Notes under the pieces: model-generated
Database searches by the model: none
The model's input: only the letters and a program-made list of their open reading frames with translations
Told to the model about the DNA's origin: nothing
Assembly: GCA_947685225.1 (NCBI GenBank)
Contig: CANTUV010000072.1
Location: 4,588,001-4,652,000, forward strand
Reading direction: 5' to 3'
Origin: Garcia nutans
Lineage: Eukaryota; Streptophyta; Magnoliopsida; Malpighiales; Euphorbiaceae
Length of the DNA: 64,000 nt
Shown: piece after piece, positions 53,121 through 64,000 of the stretch
Numbering within the stretch: position 1 is the first letter of the stretch
How the letters are laid out: each line of letters starts with the position of its first letter
Program-made: the position numbers and the translations under genes

Positions 53121-55676
53121 ACATTCAAAAATTTACTAAAATAAAAATTAAATTAAATAAATAATTTAGAGGATAAATAAAGGGTTGAAAGTGAGAAAAG
53201 ACCAAATGAATATGTAAAATATATGTAGAAGAATATAAATAACATATAAAGTCAAATTAAATAGTTAAAGTCAAGGGCAAAATGGTGAAATGTGTAAAAG
53301 TAAAAGTTAATAAATAATAATAATAGTAATAGTAGTAGTAGTAATAATAATAATAATTATTATTATTATTATAATAATAGAGACAGTGGAAGATGATGGG
53401 AAAAATTTAGTTGATTATTAAACATTAATTAATTAATTAATATATATGTGTGGTTATAAATTAAAGAGAAAGAAATTAAAACACCAATTATGTTCATCTT
53501 CTTTCTCATTTCCTCATGTGTGCCGATTTTTACAAGGTCTAGAAGAGATTTTTTTTTTCTTCCATTTTACCTCAAATTCTTTAAGATTTTTAAGTGTTTT
53601 GGGGTTTCTTCAGCCAAAGGTAAGTTTTCTTGCAAGTTTAAAGAGTTTATTAAAATCTAGATTATGTATGATTTGGGTTTTTGAAGAAGTATATTTTAAT
53701 TATTTAAATGGTTATGGAAGATGTTATATTGATAGGGGACAAAGATTTTATAGTTATATGATGAATTTGTTTAGGTTTGATGGAAGTTTGATTTGGTTAG
53801 TATTGAAATTAGGGTTTTGGAAGAGCATAGTTAAAGGATAGATGGTAATTGGATTAAATTGTTTAAAACATGTTGCAATATGACTTTAATTATAGAAATC
53901 AACTTGAAATACAATTTGGATTGTGTTGGAATAGTTTTCTAGGATTAAAGTATATTAGGACAAAAATTGGATAGAATTGTAGAATTTAAAGTTTGAATTA
54001 TTTAAGTGAGTAGAATTATGATTTTAATGATAGAAATTATCCTAATATGTAATTTGGAATTGGTTAATATAGAATTCTAAAGTTAAAGTGCACTAGGGCA
54101 AGAAAATGGAAACTTAAAAGAAATGAGATAAATTGATTTTTATTAATTAAAGTATGTGGAAATGTGGTTCTAATACCATATATACACTTACATGTTGGTT
54201 AGGTGTTGATTAGATAGTAATTTTCCAAACCTAGCAGTGAAGAGAATTCTAGAAAGTGAAGGGAAAAGGGAGACTCTAGCTTAGGATTTGTCTTGGATTA
54301 AGATGTGTACATACTTTGATAAGTTAAAATACAATTGCATTCAAATTAGCTTAGCAAATTTTGATAGTAAATGTGCCATTTTACTTTGTTATTTGAATTT
54401 TCAAATGTATTGCTTTATTGATTGTGAAATGATGTTAAATACATGATGTGCATTATGTTAGGCCAATGTAATGGCTAAAATGAAAAATATGTAATAATCA
54501 TAAAAAAAGTGAAGAATGCCCAAAGTATATGGGTAGTGAAGTCACATTATAGATGTGGCATATAATATTGAAAATGTGATGAGCTATGGATAAATGAAAG
54601 GAATTATGAATGACTATGGAAAAGAAAAGAGTAAATGGGACAATGTGATAGAAAATTTATTATGAAAAATGTGATATAATGTGTGTTAGCCTTGTATAAT
54701 ATCTTGTTCTAGAGAATTGAATTGGTACTATTGATATAATGTGCCTTCGTGCTAGACACTGGTGTCATTTTTGGATGATATTTGCTTTCATGGCTAGACA
54801 TAAAAGCATCAATAGGAGACGGTTATGACACTTAGATCCTCGGTGTCAGGATAGATCAAAACAATATCTCTAAAACATGAATACTGTATAGGGTAATTTA
54901 GGCCCAATGTATGTTTTTGCAGTGTTTTGATGATTTGTAAAAAAATATATATGCATAAGGATAACACTCATGTAATATTTTGAAAGAGGCTCATAATGCA
55001 TTTTTTTTAAGTATTTTGTTTCACTATCAAAGTACATACCACTAGGATGTTAGCTTAGCATGATTTGTTTATTGCATAGGTGACAAGGTTGAGTTAGAGA
55101 GTACTGCTAGACCTGACCAGGTCTAGGATTTTTGAAATTTTCTAGAAGATTTTATTGCCATGGGACCAGAGCCGATTGCTGTCATGTAAACTTTTATGTC
55201 ATGATATTTATTATATTTATCTACATTATGTTGTATATCTGAAATGATGTAAATTTAAAATGTTCGGACTAAATATGTAGGCTTGGTAAATTTTTATACA
55301 TATTGATATATATATATACATATTTGAGTATTTTCTAAAATTTTGGAGAAGTAATGGAGTATTGGATAAATGTGGATTTTTGAAGTGCATCTTTCTTTGC
55401 AAGTTGTGTTAATTGATTTTTTTGGGGATGTCTGAAATACAGACAAACTCTGGGAATGTTTTCCAGAGGATTTTTTTAAATTTATATTTTGGTAATTAAA
55501 TCATTAATGTATGTACTTGTTTACTTACAAAAATGTTTATTGTAAAGTCTAAAATATTTTCTTATAAATATGGAGATTTTAAATTAAAAGATCTGGGACA
55601 TTTTTATATTCTGTATACATATTATACATATATGAGATATATCTATTACACCTATACAGGGTATAAGGGTGTTACA
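53120..55676 (+). repeat. Chromovirus-type 5' LTR, plus strand
   Basis: Ends GGTGTTACA at 55676 before a leader. Contains TATAAA (53455), splice donor AAAG/GTAAG (53620), and a decayed CTAGG...CTTAG hairpin (55042-55058). Start near 53100 is unresolved, lying head to head with the minus-strand LTR, with an AAT-triplet microsatellite at 53310-53385 in its first part. Confidence 0.65.
53455..53460 (+). promoter_or_regulatory. TATA box of plus-strand chromovirus LTR
   Basis: TATAAA, 165 bases before the conserved donor at 53620, the same spacing as in the LTR at 26666. Confidence 0.5.
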
Positions 55677-55830
55677 CCCTAGGTTTAAGGTTTTTGCACA
55701 AGGTAGGTTTTTAAGAGAGAGAGAAATGAGATTTTTAAAGTGATTTTAAAGTGTTATACATGTATTGCACTGGCAATTGAACTGGTCTCTCATGTGACAA
55801 AATTTGTTATGATTTCAGATATAGGTGGAT
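55677..55830 (+). other. Leader of interrupted chromovirus
   Basis: Reads CCCTAGGTTTAAGG and on, similar to the leader at 29490-29640 but lacking the primer-site bases, which seem deleted. Acceptor-like TTTCAG at 55818. Confidence 0.55.
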
Positions 55831-55938
55831 ATGGCATCTAGGACACATTGGTCTGGAGAGGAGAGTTCTAGAGCCAGTGGATAAAGTGTTGGCCCCGGAG
55901 AGGGTGTTGTTAGAGCCAGTGAAGATATTGCTGGGGAG
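55831..55938 (+). pseudogene. gag: Chromovirus gag start, cut by Athila element
   Basis: The ATG at 55831 opens MASRTHWSGEESSRASG, then a TAA (Gln-type) and GPGEGVVRASEDIAGE until the Athila LTR at 55939. Position after LTR, leader and acceptor mirrors the gag start at 29642. Too short for a domain call. Confidence 0.55.
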
Positions 55939-57757
55939 TGATGAGTGCCGCTTAGTGTGCGATAGCAATACCACAAGTCCACGGGTCGCCCAAGTAATAT
56001 AGTAGCGAGTGAGTTATCGTTCCACTGGATACAAGGCCAAGTACTAGTTCAAACCTTAATCGTTGTTTAGCAAATTAATAGTTGTGTGATGCTTTGTAAT
56101 TAAAAACAACTAATTTAATAACTGGAAGTAAGGAGAAATTAAATGTTATGCAAATAGGATTGATAATAATAATACTATCCAGATATTGAATCCCCCTAGC
56201 CTCAATGATATTTATGAACAATCAATTCAGTTAAATCATTCAATAGAATTGAGTTGGCATTCCTCTAACTTAGATTAAAACCTCTCTTGAGCGAATTAAT
56301 CCCTAATCACTAAGTAGAGTGTCGGAATCTCTTCTCAAACACAATTAAGTAGGTCATGCATTAAGAACAAGGAACTATACACCAAAGGATCTTGTAGGTC
56401 TATCTCTAGCACCCCAATCAATCTTCAACCCTTATGAGTATTCAATTCATATCAAGCTTTCTCAAGTCAATAATATGAAAATGGAAACCAATCAATAAGC
56501 ATGCTATTATCAATTGGAAATAACATCAAGCATCATAAGAATAAAACAACTCAATCAAATGATTCAACTAAATATAATTAATCAATTCATACAAATAAGC
56601 TAGGGTTCATCAATATCTAGATAGAGAAGGAATTAGTTCATGTTCAAAACCAAAAAAACAGAGCAAGATAAATGAGTAAAAGAAACCAAACAATCCATGG
56701 CGAATAATTTGTATTTTTTCACTTCAATCCTTGATTCTTGGTTTAGGGCTTGTACAAGATGTGTCTCCTTATTCAAAATCAGCTCAAAACCCTCCTCTTT
56801 GCTTTAGTTGTTGGCTCCTTCTCCCTTGTTCCAGTTCTCCTGTTTCAAGCTCCAGAATCCCCTAAAAACTCCCTCTTCTTCTCTTTTTATTTCCCTCCAA
56901 AGCTCAAGTCATGCTTCCAACTCACTTCCAACTCACTTTGTCTCCCACATTCCCTTTGTTCAATCTTTGTTTTCCTCAAATTAGGCAAGCTTTTCTTTTG
57001 TCTAACATTACTTTTGACTAAAACTAGTCTTTGTTCCCCACTTGTCTGCAGAAAAATTTGAACATTTCAAAGTTGCCCTAGGTGACACGGCCAAGCTTGC
57101 TGGCCGTGTCACCTTCTACCCTTTCTTTCCTTGTTTTCTTCTAGGTGACATGACCAAGCTCCTGGTCATGTCATGTGACACGGCCAGTGGCTTGGCCGTG
57201 TCATGTGGGTGTGTCACTTTCTGCTTCTAGCTTTGACAACTTGCCCTCTTTGTTTCCAAGTGTGATACGGCCAAGCTTGACACGGCCACTGGCTTAGGCA
57301 TGTCACCTGAGTGTGTTGGCTTCTGGTTCATTTCTTTCCTTTCTTGGTTCTTTGGCTTGGATGGGACACGGCTAAGCTTATGGCCGTGTCATGTGATACG
57401 GCCACTGGATTGGCCGTGTCACTTGCCAGTGTCTTCTTCTGCCAAATTTTCTTTCCTTTCTTAGTCTCTTTGATTTTTGCTCTTTAGGTGAGACACGGCC
57501 AAAGGCTTGGGCGTGTCACATGGCCATGTCATCTATTGTCTTGAAGAAATTTTGAGGGACACAGCCAAGCTTGCTTTTGCCTGGCCATGTCTTGCTTGCT
57601 TCATGCTTTTTCTTCATTATTTTGATCATCCAAGGGAGTTTTTGCACTTTGACCTAAAATAAACACTTAAAATAAACTTTAAACCAAAATCAAATGAAAC
57701 ATTAACTAAAAACACATATAAATCATACTAAAAACAAGTATAAAAACACTCTTATCA
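55939..57757 (-). repeat. 3' LTR of Athila element (1819 bp)
   Basis: Minus strand TGATAAGAG (57757) to CACTCATCA (55939). The part 57075-57600 is a cluster of GACACGGCC...GGCCGTGTC pairs able to form hairpins. Open frames in it (56750-57230) are not genes. Confidence 0.75.
57075..57600. repeat. ACACGGCC / GGCCGTGT hairpin cluster
   Basis: At least six inverted pairs, the cleanest being GGTGACACGGCC...GGCCGTGTCACC at 57080-57112. Variants change both arms, e.g. GACATGACC...GGTCATGTC at 57146-57172. Confidence 0.82.
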
Positions 57758-57772
57758 AATACCCCACACTTA
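57758..57772 (-). promoter_or_regulatory. Polypurine tract of Athila element
   Basis: Minus strand TAAGTGTGGGGTATT directly before TGATAAGAG. Confidence 0.65.
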
Positions 57773-59033
57773 ATTCCTTGCTTGTCCCCAAGTAAGGCTA
57801 AAATCAAAACAAACTAAACACAAAAATTTTGTCAAGTTCAAGAGTTATAACAAATTGCATCAAGACTTCCCTATCCCTAAATCCGCAATCAATATCAAAT
57901 CGGACAAAATTGATACCAATGCAATTAAGTGGCTTTCCATGCATAACCTATGTTGTCACTCCCTCACCAACTCTTATAAAGTGTTTGATCAAGGTGGTGT
58001 TTACACTCATAACAATTAATGAAAGATTATTGCCATAGGCTTGCTTATCTATCAAACCTCCACTACTTAATTACAATCAAGCATCAATCAATTGGACTTT
58101 TATTGGGTTGTAATGGGGTTAAGGCAGAGGCATGGCATTTAGGAAATGTGAGCTTAATCATTAAGTTCAAGAGCACTTCAAGAATGAAGCAACCAATCAT
58201 ATAAATAACCCAACGATCCCAAAACACCTTCCTCTTATCTATCCCTTGACATTTAAAGAACTTTTCAAGGGAACTCACTTATTACATCTCATGACATATT
58301 CTAACCCTTTTAACAAGAACAATTATTCTTATTTTTCTTCTTTTTATTTGATTTTGATTTTTTTTATTTTTTATTTTTTATTTTTTATTTTTTTATTTTG
58401 CAATATTAAACCTACTAAATTCAACCCCACACTTAATTCAACACAACACTTGGTCGTAAACGCTCTTAAGATGCATTTGACCTAATGAAAGGGTAAGAGT
58501 TAAAACAACAAGGTTCAAGCTAATGATGTTGTGAAAAAGAAAGAAAAGGAAAAATGAAATAGGCTCAAAATTGGCTAACTAAGGTTAAAATTAGGGTTGG
58601 TCTTTTTAAGCCAAAGTGGATTCACCTAATTGCCTTAATCATCTTGATGCCAAATTGAAATTTTTATGTAGTCTTAAAATGTATATCAAAGCAAGTTCTA
58701 GCAAGTCATCAATCAAAGATGTTTTCCCACAAAAAGAATAATAAGTTGATGGCTCAATTTCTCACTAGGTTGATGGTAATGCAAGGAAAAACCAACAAAA
58801 TTGACAAAAAGTATTAATTCTACTCAATTCTCAAATTCATGCTTTTAAAATTCAAAAGTCATCTATCAACAATGTTTATAACAATTAAACTTTCCAAAAT
58901 TGAGTTATTTAAAGAAAACATTAACTAAACCTAAACAAGGATAACTTAAAACGCAAAATGCACCCCACACTTAAAAATTCACATTGTCCTCAATGTGTGC
59001 ATGCATACACTAAAAGAGAATTTAGATGAAACA

Positions 59034-59067
<34 letters not shown>

Positions 59068-59177
59068 TTATTTTTTAACAAAAAATGCAGAAATTAAAGA
59101 ACGAATAAAATGGTGGGTTGCCTCCCACCCAGCACTTCTTTAAAGTCGTATTAGTTGGACGTTCAGGGCAATTGTTC
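57773..59177 (-). other. Athila 3' UTR, no gene seen
   Basis: No env-like frame recognised. Holds an ATTT-rich run (58340-58395) and an ATT microsatellite (59034-59070). Confidence 0.65.
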
Positions 59178-60170
59178 CTAGTCTAAGAGGTGTAAAACCT
59201 CCTTTAAGTCCTGTATTTCCCCTCCAAAATAAAGTTTGAGCCTGTGCCCATTGACTTTAAAATCACCTTTTTCCGGGTGGGTTATTTCAACCACTCCGTA
59301 GAGGAAAACTTCCTTGACAGTAAAAGGACTAGACCATCGAGATTTCAAATTACCTGGAAAGAGTCGAAGCCTTGAATTGTACAGTAATACTTGATCTCCC
59401 GCTTGAAACTCTTTCCGTTCCTTAATGTGAGCATCATGCCATCTTTTGGTACATTCCTTATACATCTTTGCATTGTCATAAGCTTGTAATCTCCACTCGT
59501 CTAACTCGTTTACCTGTAATTTTTGCCTTTCACCTGCACAAGCTAGATCAAGGTTAATCTGTTTTATGGCCCAATATGCATTATGCTCTATTTCAACAAG
59601 TAAATGGCAAGCTTTTCCATATACCAACCTAAATGGTGTAGTGCCCAAGGGAGTTTTGAATGCAGTCCTAAAAGCCCATAGAGCATTGTCTAATTTCTCG
59701 GACCAATCCTTTCGGGATCGCTCTACAGTTTTTTCCAAAATTCTTTCAATCTCCCTATTCGTGTTCTCAACTTGGCCATTAGTTTGGGGATGATAGGGAG
59801 TAGCAAACCTATGTGTAACTCCTAATCTTTTGAAAACTTTCGCAAGCTGAAAGTTACAAAAGTGAGTACCCCCTATCACTTATAATTGCTTTTGGTGTAC
59901 CAAATAGAGAAAATAATTTCTTCAAAAATTTCACCACAACCCTAGCATCATTGGTTACCAAGGCTTGGGCTTTAGGCCATTTAGATACATAGTCTATAGC
60001 TACAAGAATGTATTTTTTACCAAAGGAATTGGGAAAGGGTCCCATAAAGTTGATCCCCTATACGTCAAAGATTTCACAAACTAAAATCCCATTTTGGGGC
60101 ATCTCATCACGAGATGAAATGTTTCCAGTTCTTTGGCATCGATCACAGCAGCTTACAAATTTGTAGCTAT
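59178..60170 (-). pseudogene. Athila integrase, C-terminal two thirds
   Basis: Minus strand. Zinc residues CCDRCQRTGN, core with FMGPFPNSFGKKYILVAIDY and IISDRG giving D and D, a frameshift near 59870, then HPQTNGQVENTNREIERIL with the Glu. The Athila-type C-terminus follows: YWAIKQINLDLACAGERQ, LQAYDNAKMYKECTKRWHD and VNGHRLKLYFGG, stopping at 59178. A further stop lies near 60060. It is cut at 60170 by the LTR of a chromovirus. Would integrate the element's cDNA; not functional. Confidence 0.87.
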
Positions 60171-60489
60171 TGTAACACTCCGATACCCTATATAAGTACT
60201 ATACATATACCTAGTATACATACAGTAAGTATATAAAGTATAAGAATGCTACTTTTCGTTACCTTTTAAAAACCTGTAACCGAATTTAAACCATAATACA
60301 TTAATTTAAATAACATTTATAAAATCATTATCTTTATCCAAATTACATTTATACATATAAATACTCTCTTATCAGAAATACATCAAAATTAAAAGTATTA
60401 CATGTATGCATTACCCTCTAGTTGGTCTCGACAAACTCTTACTCTTCTAGTGGCATAATGAGAGACTTCATATCTTCACCTATTTACCT

Positions 60490-60526
60490 GCGCGAATACA
60501 CACTCGCGCTAAGCCCGAGAGCTTAG
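60490..60526 (-). promoter_or_regulatory. Double hairpin in right-edge LTR
   Basis: GCGCGA...TCGCGC (60490-60509) and CTAAGC...GCTTAG (60509-60526), matching 29047-29084 in arrangement on the sense strand. Confidence 0.6.
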
Positions 60527-60750
60527 TAGTCCAAATATAAAATGTAAACATATAGTATAGAAGTATTAACATATAATGATATATCCATTCAATGTATAAT
60601 TAATTCTTATCATATTATCTTTTCTTTTTAATTGCATCATTCATATATCTTAGCTAATTTCATATATAATGTACATATATATACATAATATTATCACCAA
60701 CCCCAATCTATCACCAATATATTAATACACCCACATTATATATACCATAC

Positions 60751-60940
60751 CAATCATTATTGCAATACACACATTACATATCATACCAATCACTATTGCA
60801 ATACACACATTACATGCCATATCAATCACTATTGCAATACGCACATTACATATCATACCAATCACTATTGCAATACATACATTACATATCATATCAATCA
60901 CTATTGCAATACACACATTACATATCATACCAATCACGAA
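60751..60940. repeat. 36-bp tandem repeat, five copies
   Basis: Units begin at 60751, 60787, 60823, 60859 and 60895 (CAATCACTATTGCAATAC...), with a partial sixth at 60931. No spacers, so not a CRISPR. Confidence 0.93.
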
Positions 60941-61159
60941 TCACATTTTTAATGAAAATAACCATTATCATCAACCACTATTCATTTACATATCATACCT
61001 CATAACATTATCTTATTCACAATTCATCAATCATGATTCATTTATTTCAACACTTGTATTTCACATTGGCAACAAAGACAGACTCGGGCCCAAAACACTA
61101 ATATGTCATTCGACTTTCAGAGTTAATGCTTTGGTTTAATTATCACATTTATCATTATC

Positions 61160-61330
61160 CCAACTAGGCTTCAAGGATTAGGTTCAACCAAGCTTCAAGG
61201 GGAGCAAAGCATGCTAAGCATCAACCCAACTTGGCTTCAAGAACCAACCCAACCTAGCTTCAAGGGTTGTAACATCTCAATTAGGCTTCAAGGAATCAAT
61301 TCCAACCTAACTTCAAGAGATTGTTACTAT
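61160..61330. repeat. Degenerate ~30-bp repeats in right-edge LTR
   Basis: Repeated CCAACC/TAGCTTCAAGG-type units with varied spacing, about six copies. Confidence 0.7.
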
Positions 61331-63423
61331 TAGGCATGCCACCAACAACAAAACTCTGAAAATGAATAACATATTAGACACACAATTCATTGATCATTCC
61401 ATCACCAATATCATTTACAATTCTCATCATCATTTAGGCAAACATGCCTTACATATCTCAATTGAATTGTCATAGCCAATCACAATGGCTTCATATCATA
61501 TTTGAATCATCATGGCCAATTACAATGGCTTCACAACATATCCTATCTCAATCCATATGATACATATAGCATCATTGATATAACATTTCAAAGTATTTTA
61601 TTCATATAATACATTGCCATTCACAAGTTTCACAATGCATATAACATAACATTTCATCATTTCTCAAAATACATAAACACCATTCATTATTAGAGCATTT
61701 ATCATAATAATTTGCACATACCTTAAGAATGATCCTCATTTCTTCCTATCTTTCCCATTTCATATATCATCCTTTATATATATATATAGAAATTGACATT
61801 ATTCATTTACATTCACAATATAATAGAGTATTTAACACATTCATCCAAATGTGTTAAGGTTCAAGGACATATAAGGATATACAATCAAATAGGATTTATG
61901 CTTACCTTTTAATGATCTTCACAACTTTCACCTCATTCAATCATCACCTTAGTCAAATTATATTAACAATATAGTAAACTACTTAACACATTTGCAAACA
62001 AATGTGTTAAGCCTCAAATCATGTAAATAAATACAATCATATGTATTGGTACTTACCTCAAGAACTACTCCCATCAATTTATACATTTCTTTATTCCAAG
62101 AATTCTCCACATTTAGGTTAATGCAACCCAATCTCTTCGAAACCTAATCCAAAGATCATTATTCATAAGTTTAGTATCATCTACATACATTTGTTTAGGT
62201 CATTCTTTGTTTACAAAGTGTTTATGTTTAGGTTTAGAGACCAAACTATCTTTGAAGAATCAAAACCATACAAGAAGAACAAAGAAATCAAACAATATCC
62301 AACTCATTTGAGGGACACGGGCAGCCCACTTGAGGGACACGGCCGTGTCTCTCAACTATAAAAGAGGCAGTAGCCAACACGGCTAGGTGACACGGCCGAG
62401 CTTGTGGCCGTGTCTCTCACCAAAAACCACAGTAGCTGACACGGCTTGGGGACACGGCCGTGTCTCCCAAAAACACTCCAACACATCCAAAATTTTTCAT
62501 GACTTGGCCGTGTCTCTCCCTTGCCTTTGGCCGTGTCACTCAAGAACACAAACCCTATTTATGGCCAACTCTTCCAAATGCATTTAAACACATAATACCC
62601 AACACAAACTCACTCAAATGGATGTAATCAAACTCATTAACACTTATTTTGCACATTTAACATAATACTTACATTAACCAAACATTAAATCATTCATCAA
62701 CTCCAAACCTTAAAACCAACTTCACACTTGAACTTCCACTATCAAAACCCACTTAAACTTACAATTTTCACAATCAAACCAACACCAATTCAATCCTTTA
62801 TCTCACCATCAATTTTAACACTTATAAACACATATCAAACACACCAAATCATCACATCAACAAATCACAATTTCCTTTAGACACAACTTCAAAATTAACA
62901 AAGGAAAACACAAGATTACTTACTTGAAATGAAGAAAATCCACAAATCTCTAACCAAAACCCTTGATTCCTTCTTCAATTTGAGTTAAGATCTTCAAACA
63001 CCTCTCAAGCTCTTTCTCTTCTTGGATGGCCGGCACACACAAGAGAAGAAAAGAAATTCAACAAAAGTCAACAAGCTTTTCTTCTTTAAATCTCCACCAA
63101 GAGATTTTAACCAAGCAATTACTAAAACACCCTTTTCCATATAACTTAACTTTTGTCTCTTATATGTCCACATAGGTAATTACACATGCCACAAAATAAA
63201 TATCTCTATTGCATTGACTCTTCCTTTGACTTATGTATATGTTAATTATACAACCATATAAACAACATATACACTTCTCTCTAAACCCTATTTTATTTCC
63301 CAAAACACATATACACAAGCATTCTCTTACCAATTTCTTTTCTCTTCACATAACATATACATTCAATCCAACTTACAACCACAACATAATCAAAACTTCT
63401 AAGGCATACATGAGGATATTACA

Positions 63424-63460
63424 ATTCTCTCCCCCTTAAATAATTTCGTCCTCGAAATTA
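63424..63460 (-). promoter_or_regulatory. Polypurine tract and hairpin of right-edge chromovirus
   Basis: Minus strand TTTAAGGGGGAGAGAAT next to the LTR, preceded by the palindrome AATTTCGAGGACGAAATT (63442-63459). Confidence 0.75.
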
Positions 63461-64000
63461 TCTAGTATCATTGTAATCCATTCATAATACCATACCATCT
63501 TAACTTCCAAATGAAGTTAATTATACGTTTAAGTCATTATATCATCAAATCATATAGCTTCAACTCTCCTCTTTAAAGTCAACCACTTACTTAAAATTCC
63601 ATAACTCATCATTCTATATGTTTATACATCTTATTACTTCTTTAATCAAACATTCAAAAGAGCTCATTACATCTCTTGTTAAAGTCTTTATACAAGAATC
63701 AGATCATTTTATAGTACACTTATACTCCATCCAACCTTTATATTTAATATATTTTGTTCTTTCACTTCTTTGTAATTACTCTCTTAATTTTAACTTTAAA
63801 AACCATTGACTTATATCTGAGCATTAATTATCCCATCATTACAATCACTGTCTAAAAAGGCATTTATCACCCTCAATAGATAACAAAATCCTGATTTTTC
63901 ATAAATGGAGTTATTTCTTTAGCATGCTCTTCACTTAACTTACAAATTAATACATTACCTTTCAACTTATTTTATAAATAACCAATCTTTTTCTCTTCTT
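63461..64000 (-). other. Non-coding internal end of right-edge chromovirus
   Basis: No integrase or chromodomain sequence on the minus strand in these 540 bases. Either a long 3' UTR or a non-autonomous element. Confidence 0.5.

Larger units (their letters stand above)
55939..60170 (-). mobile_element. Athila-type gypsy element, 3' part
   Basis: Minus strand: integrase (60170-59178), a 1.4-kb 3' UTR, polypurine tract, 3' LTR (57757-55939). The upstream part is beyond the insertion of another chromovirus at 60171 and lies outside the window. The Athila assignment rests on the integrase C-terminal region. It interrupts the gag of a plus-strand chromovirus. Confidence 0.8.
60171..63423 (-). repeat. 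3' LTR of the right-edge chromovirus (3253 bp)
   Basis: TGTAATATCC (63423, minus) to GAGTGTTACA (60171). Contains the double hairpin at 60490-60526, a 36-bp tandem array (60751-60930), CAACCTAGCTTCAAGG-type repeats (61160-61330), GACACGGCCGTGTC palindromes (62310-62560) and the splice donor at 62923. Confidence 0.85.
60171..64000 (-). mobile_element. Chromovirus-related gypsy element, 3' end only
   Basis: 3' LTR 63423-60171 on the minus strand, preceded (63424-64000) by a polypurine tract, the AATTTCG hairpin and non-coding sequence. The remainder lies beyond the window. The LTR start matches the chromovirus at 26666 for its first ~45 bases with few changes, so the two are related families. 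Inserted in the Athila integrase. Confidence 0.78.

Noticed and set aside
53446..53841. 131-residue plus-strand ORF that could be a host gene
   Set aside because: It runs through the TATA box, leader and splice donor of a chromovirus LTR and has no recognisable domain.
56750..57230. ORFs of 103 and 62 residues
   Set aside because: They lie in the Athila LTR over the ACACGGCC hairpin cluster; composition and lack of homology argue against a gene.
60722..61005. Repeated-peptide ORFs on both strands
   Set aside because: Direct product of the 36-bp tandem repeat (length divisible by three).

Overview
The window is plant nuclear DNA made almost entirely of nested LTR retrotransposons; I see no host gene, tRNA, rRNA or CRISPR array. 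The evidence for a flowering plant is the mixture of element types: Ty1/copia elements including a Sirevirus, Ty3/gypsy chromoviruses, Tat/Ogre-type gypsy elements with a second RNase H, a G-patch and antisense genes, and an Athila-type integrase. Such a nest usually lies in pericentromeric or other heterochromatin. The species cannot be told from the sequence.

Layout. 1-5845 is a decayed Ty1/copia element (+), cut by the window edge. Its 3' LTR abuts a 0.67-kb inverted-repeat element (5846-6520). From 6605 runs a minus-strand chromovirus-type LTR, split by a 44.7-kb insertion at 6964-51685 that is bounded by a perfect 5-bp duplication, CTTTC. This insertion is a minus-strand Tat-type element carrying only gag. 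Its 3' LTR is at 6964-9155, its 3' UTR with a hairpin array at 9156-12275, gag pieces at 22710-23301 and 47661-48407, its 5' UTR and tRNA-Arg-type primer site at 48408-49461, and its 5' LTR at 49463-51685.

Three elements sit inside it. A Sirevirus (minus, 12276-22549, duplication TCCTC) lies in the 3' UTR. A second Tat-type element of the same LTR family but with a full pol (plus, 23302-47660) lies in the gag, its 3' LTR cut short. A young chromovirus (plus, 26666-36073), also with a cut 3' LTR, lies in the gag of that inner Tat element. Beyond 51690 the split LTR resumes, meets a plus-strand chromovirus LTR with leader and gag start (to 55938), then an Athila element (minus, from 55939), which is in turn invaded at 60171 by another minus-strand chromovirus whose LTR fills 60171-63423.

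What stands out. The inner Tat element carries two spliced, antisense genes between pol and the 3' LTR: a plant-mobile-domain gene with five recognisable GT-AG introns, and a DUF7745-like gene. Both Tat elements carry, just upstream of the 3' polypurine tract, an array of tiny hairpins with a shared GTCCA-type core; in the inner element the stem arms change together. A second family of six hairpins with fixed loops and compensating stems flanks the antisense DUF7745-like gene and fills its intron. The chromovirus LTRs share a conserved splice donor and a double hairpin. Most premature stops are C-to-T or G-to-A changes, as expected from decay of methylated DNA.

All similarity statements come from reading the sequence by eye; no alignment or database search was run.
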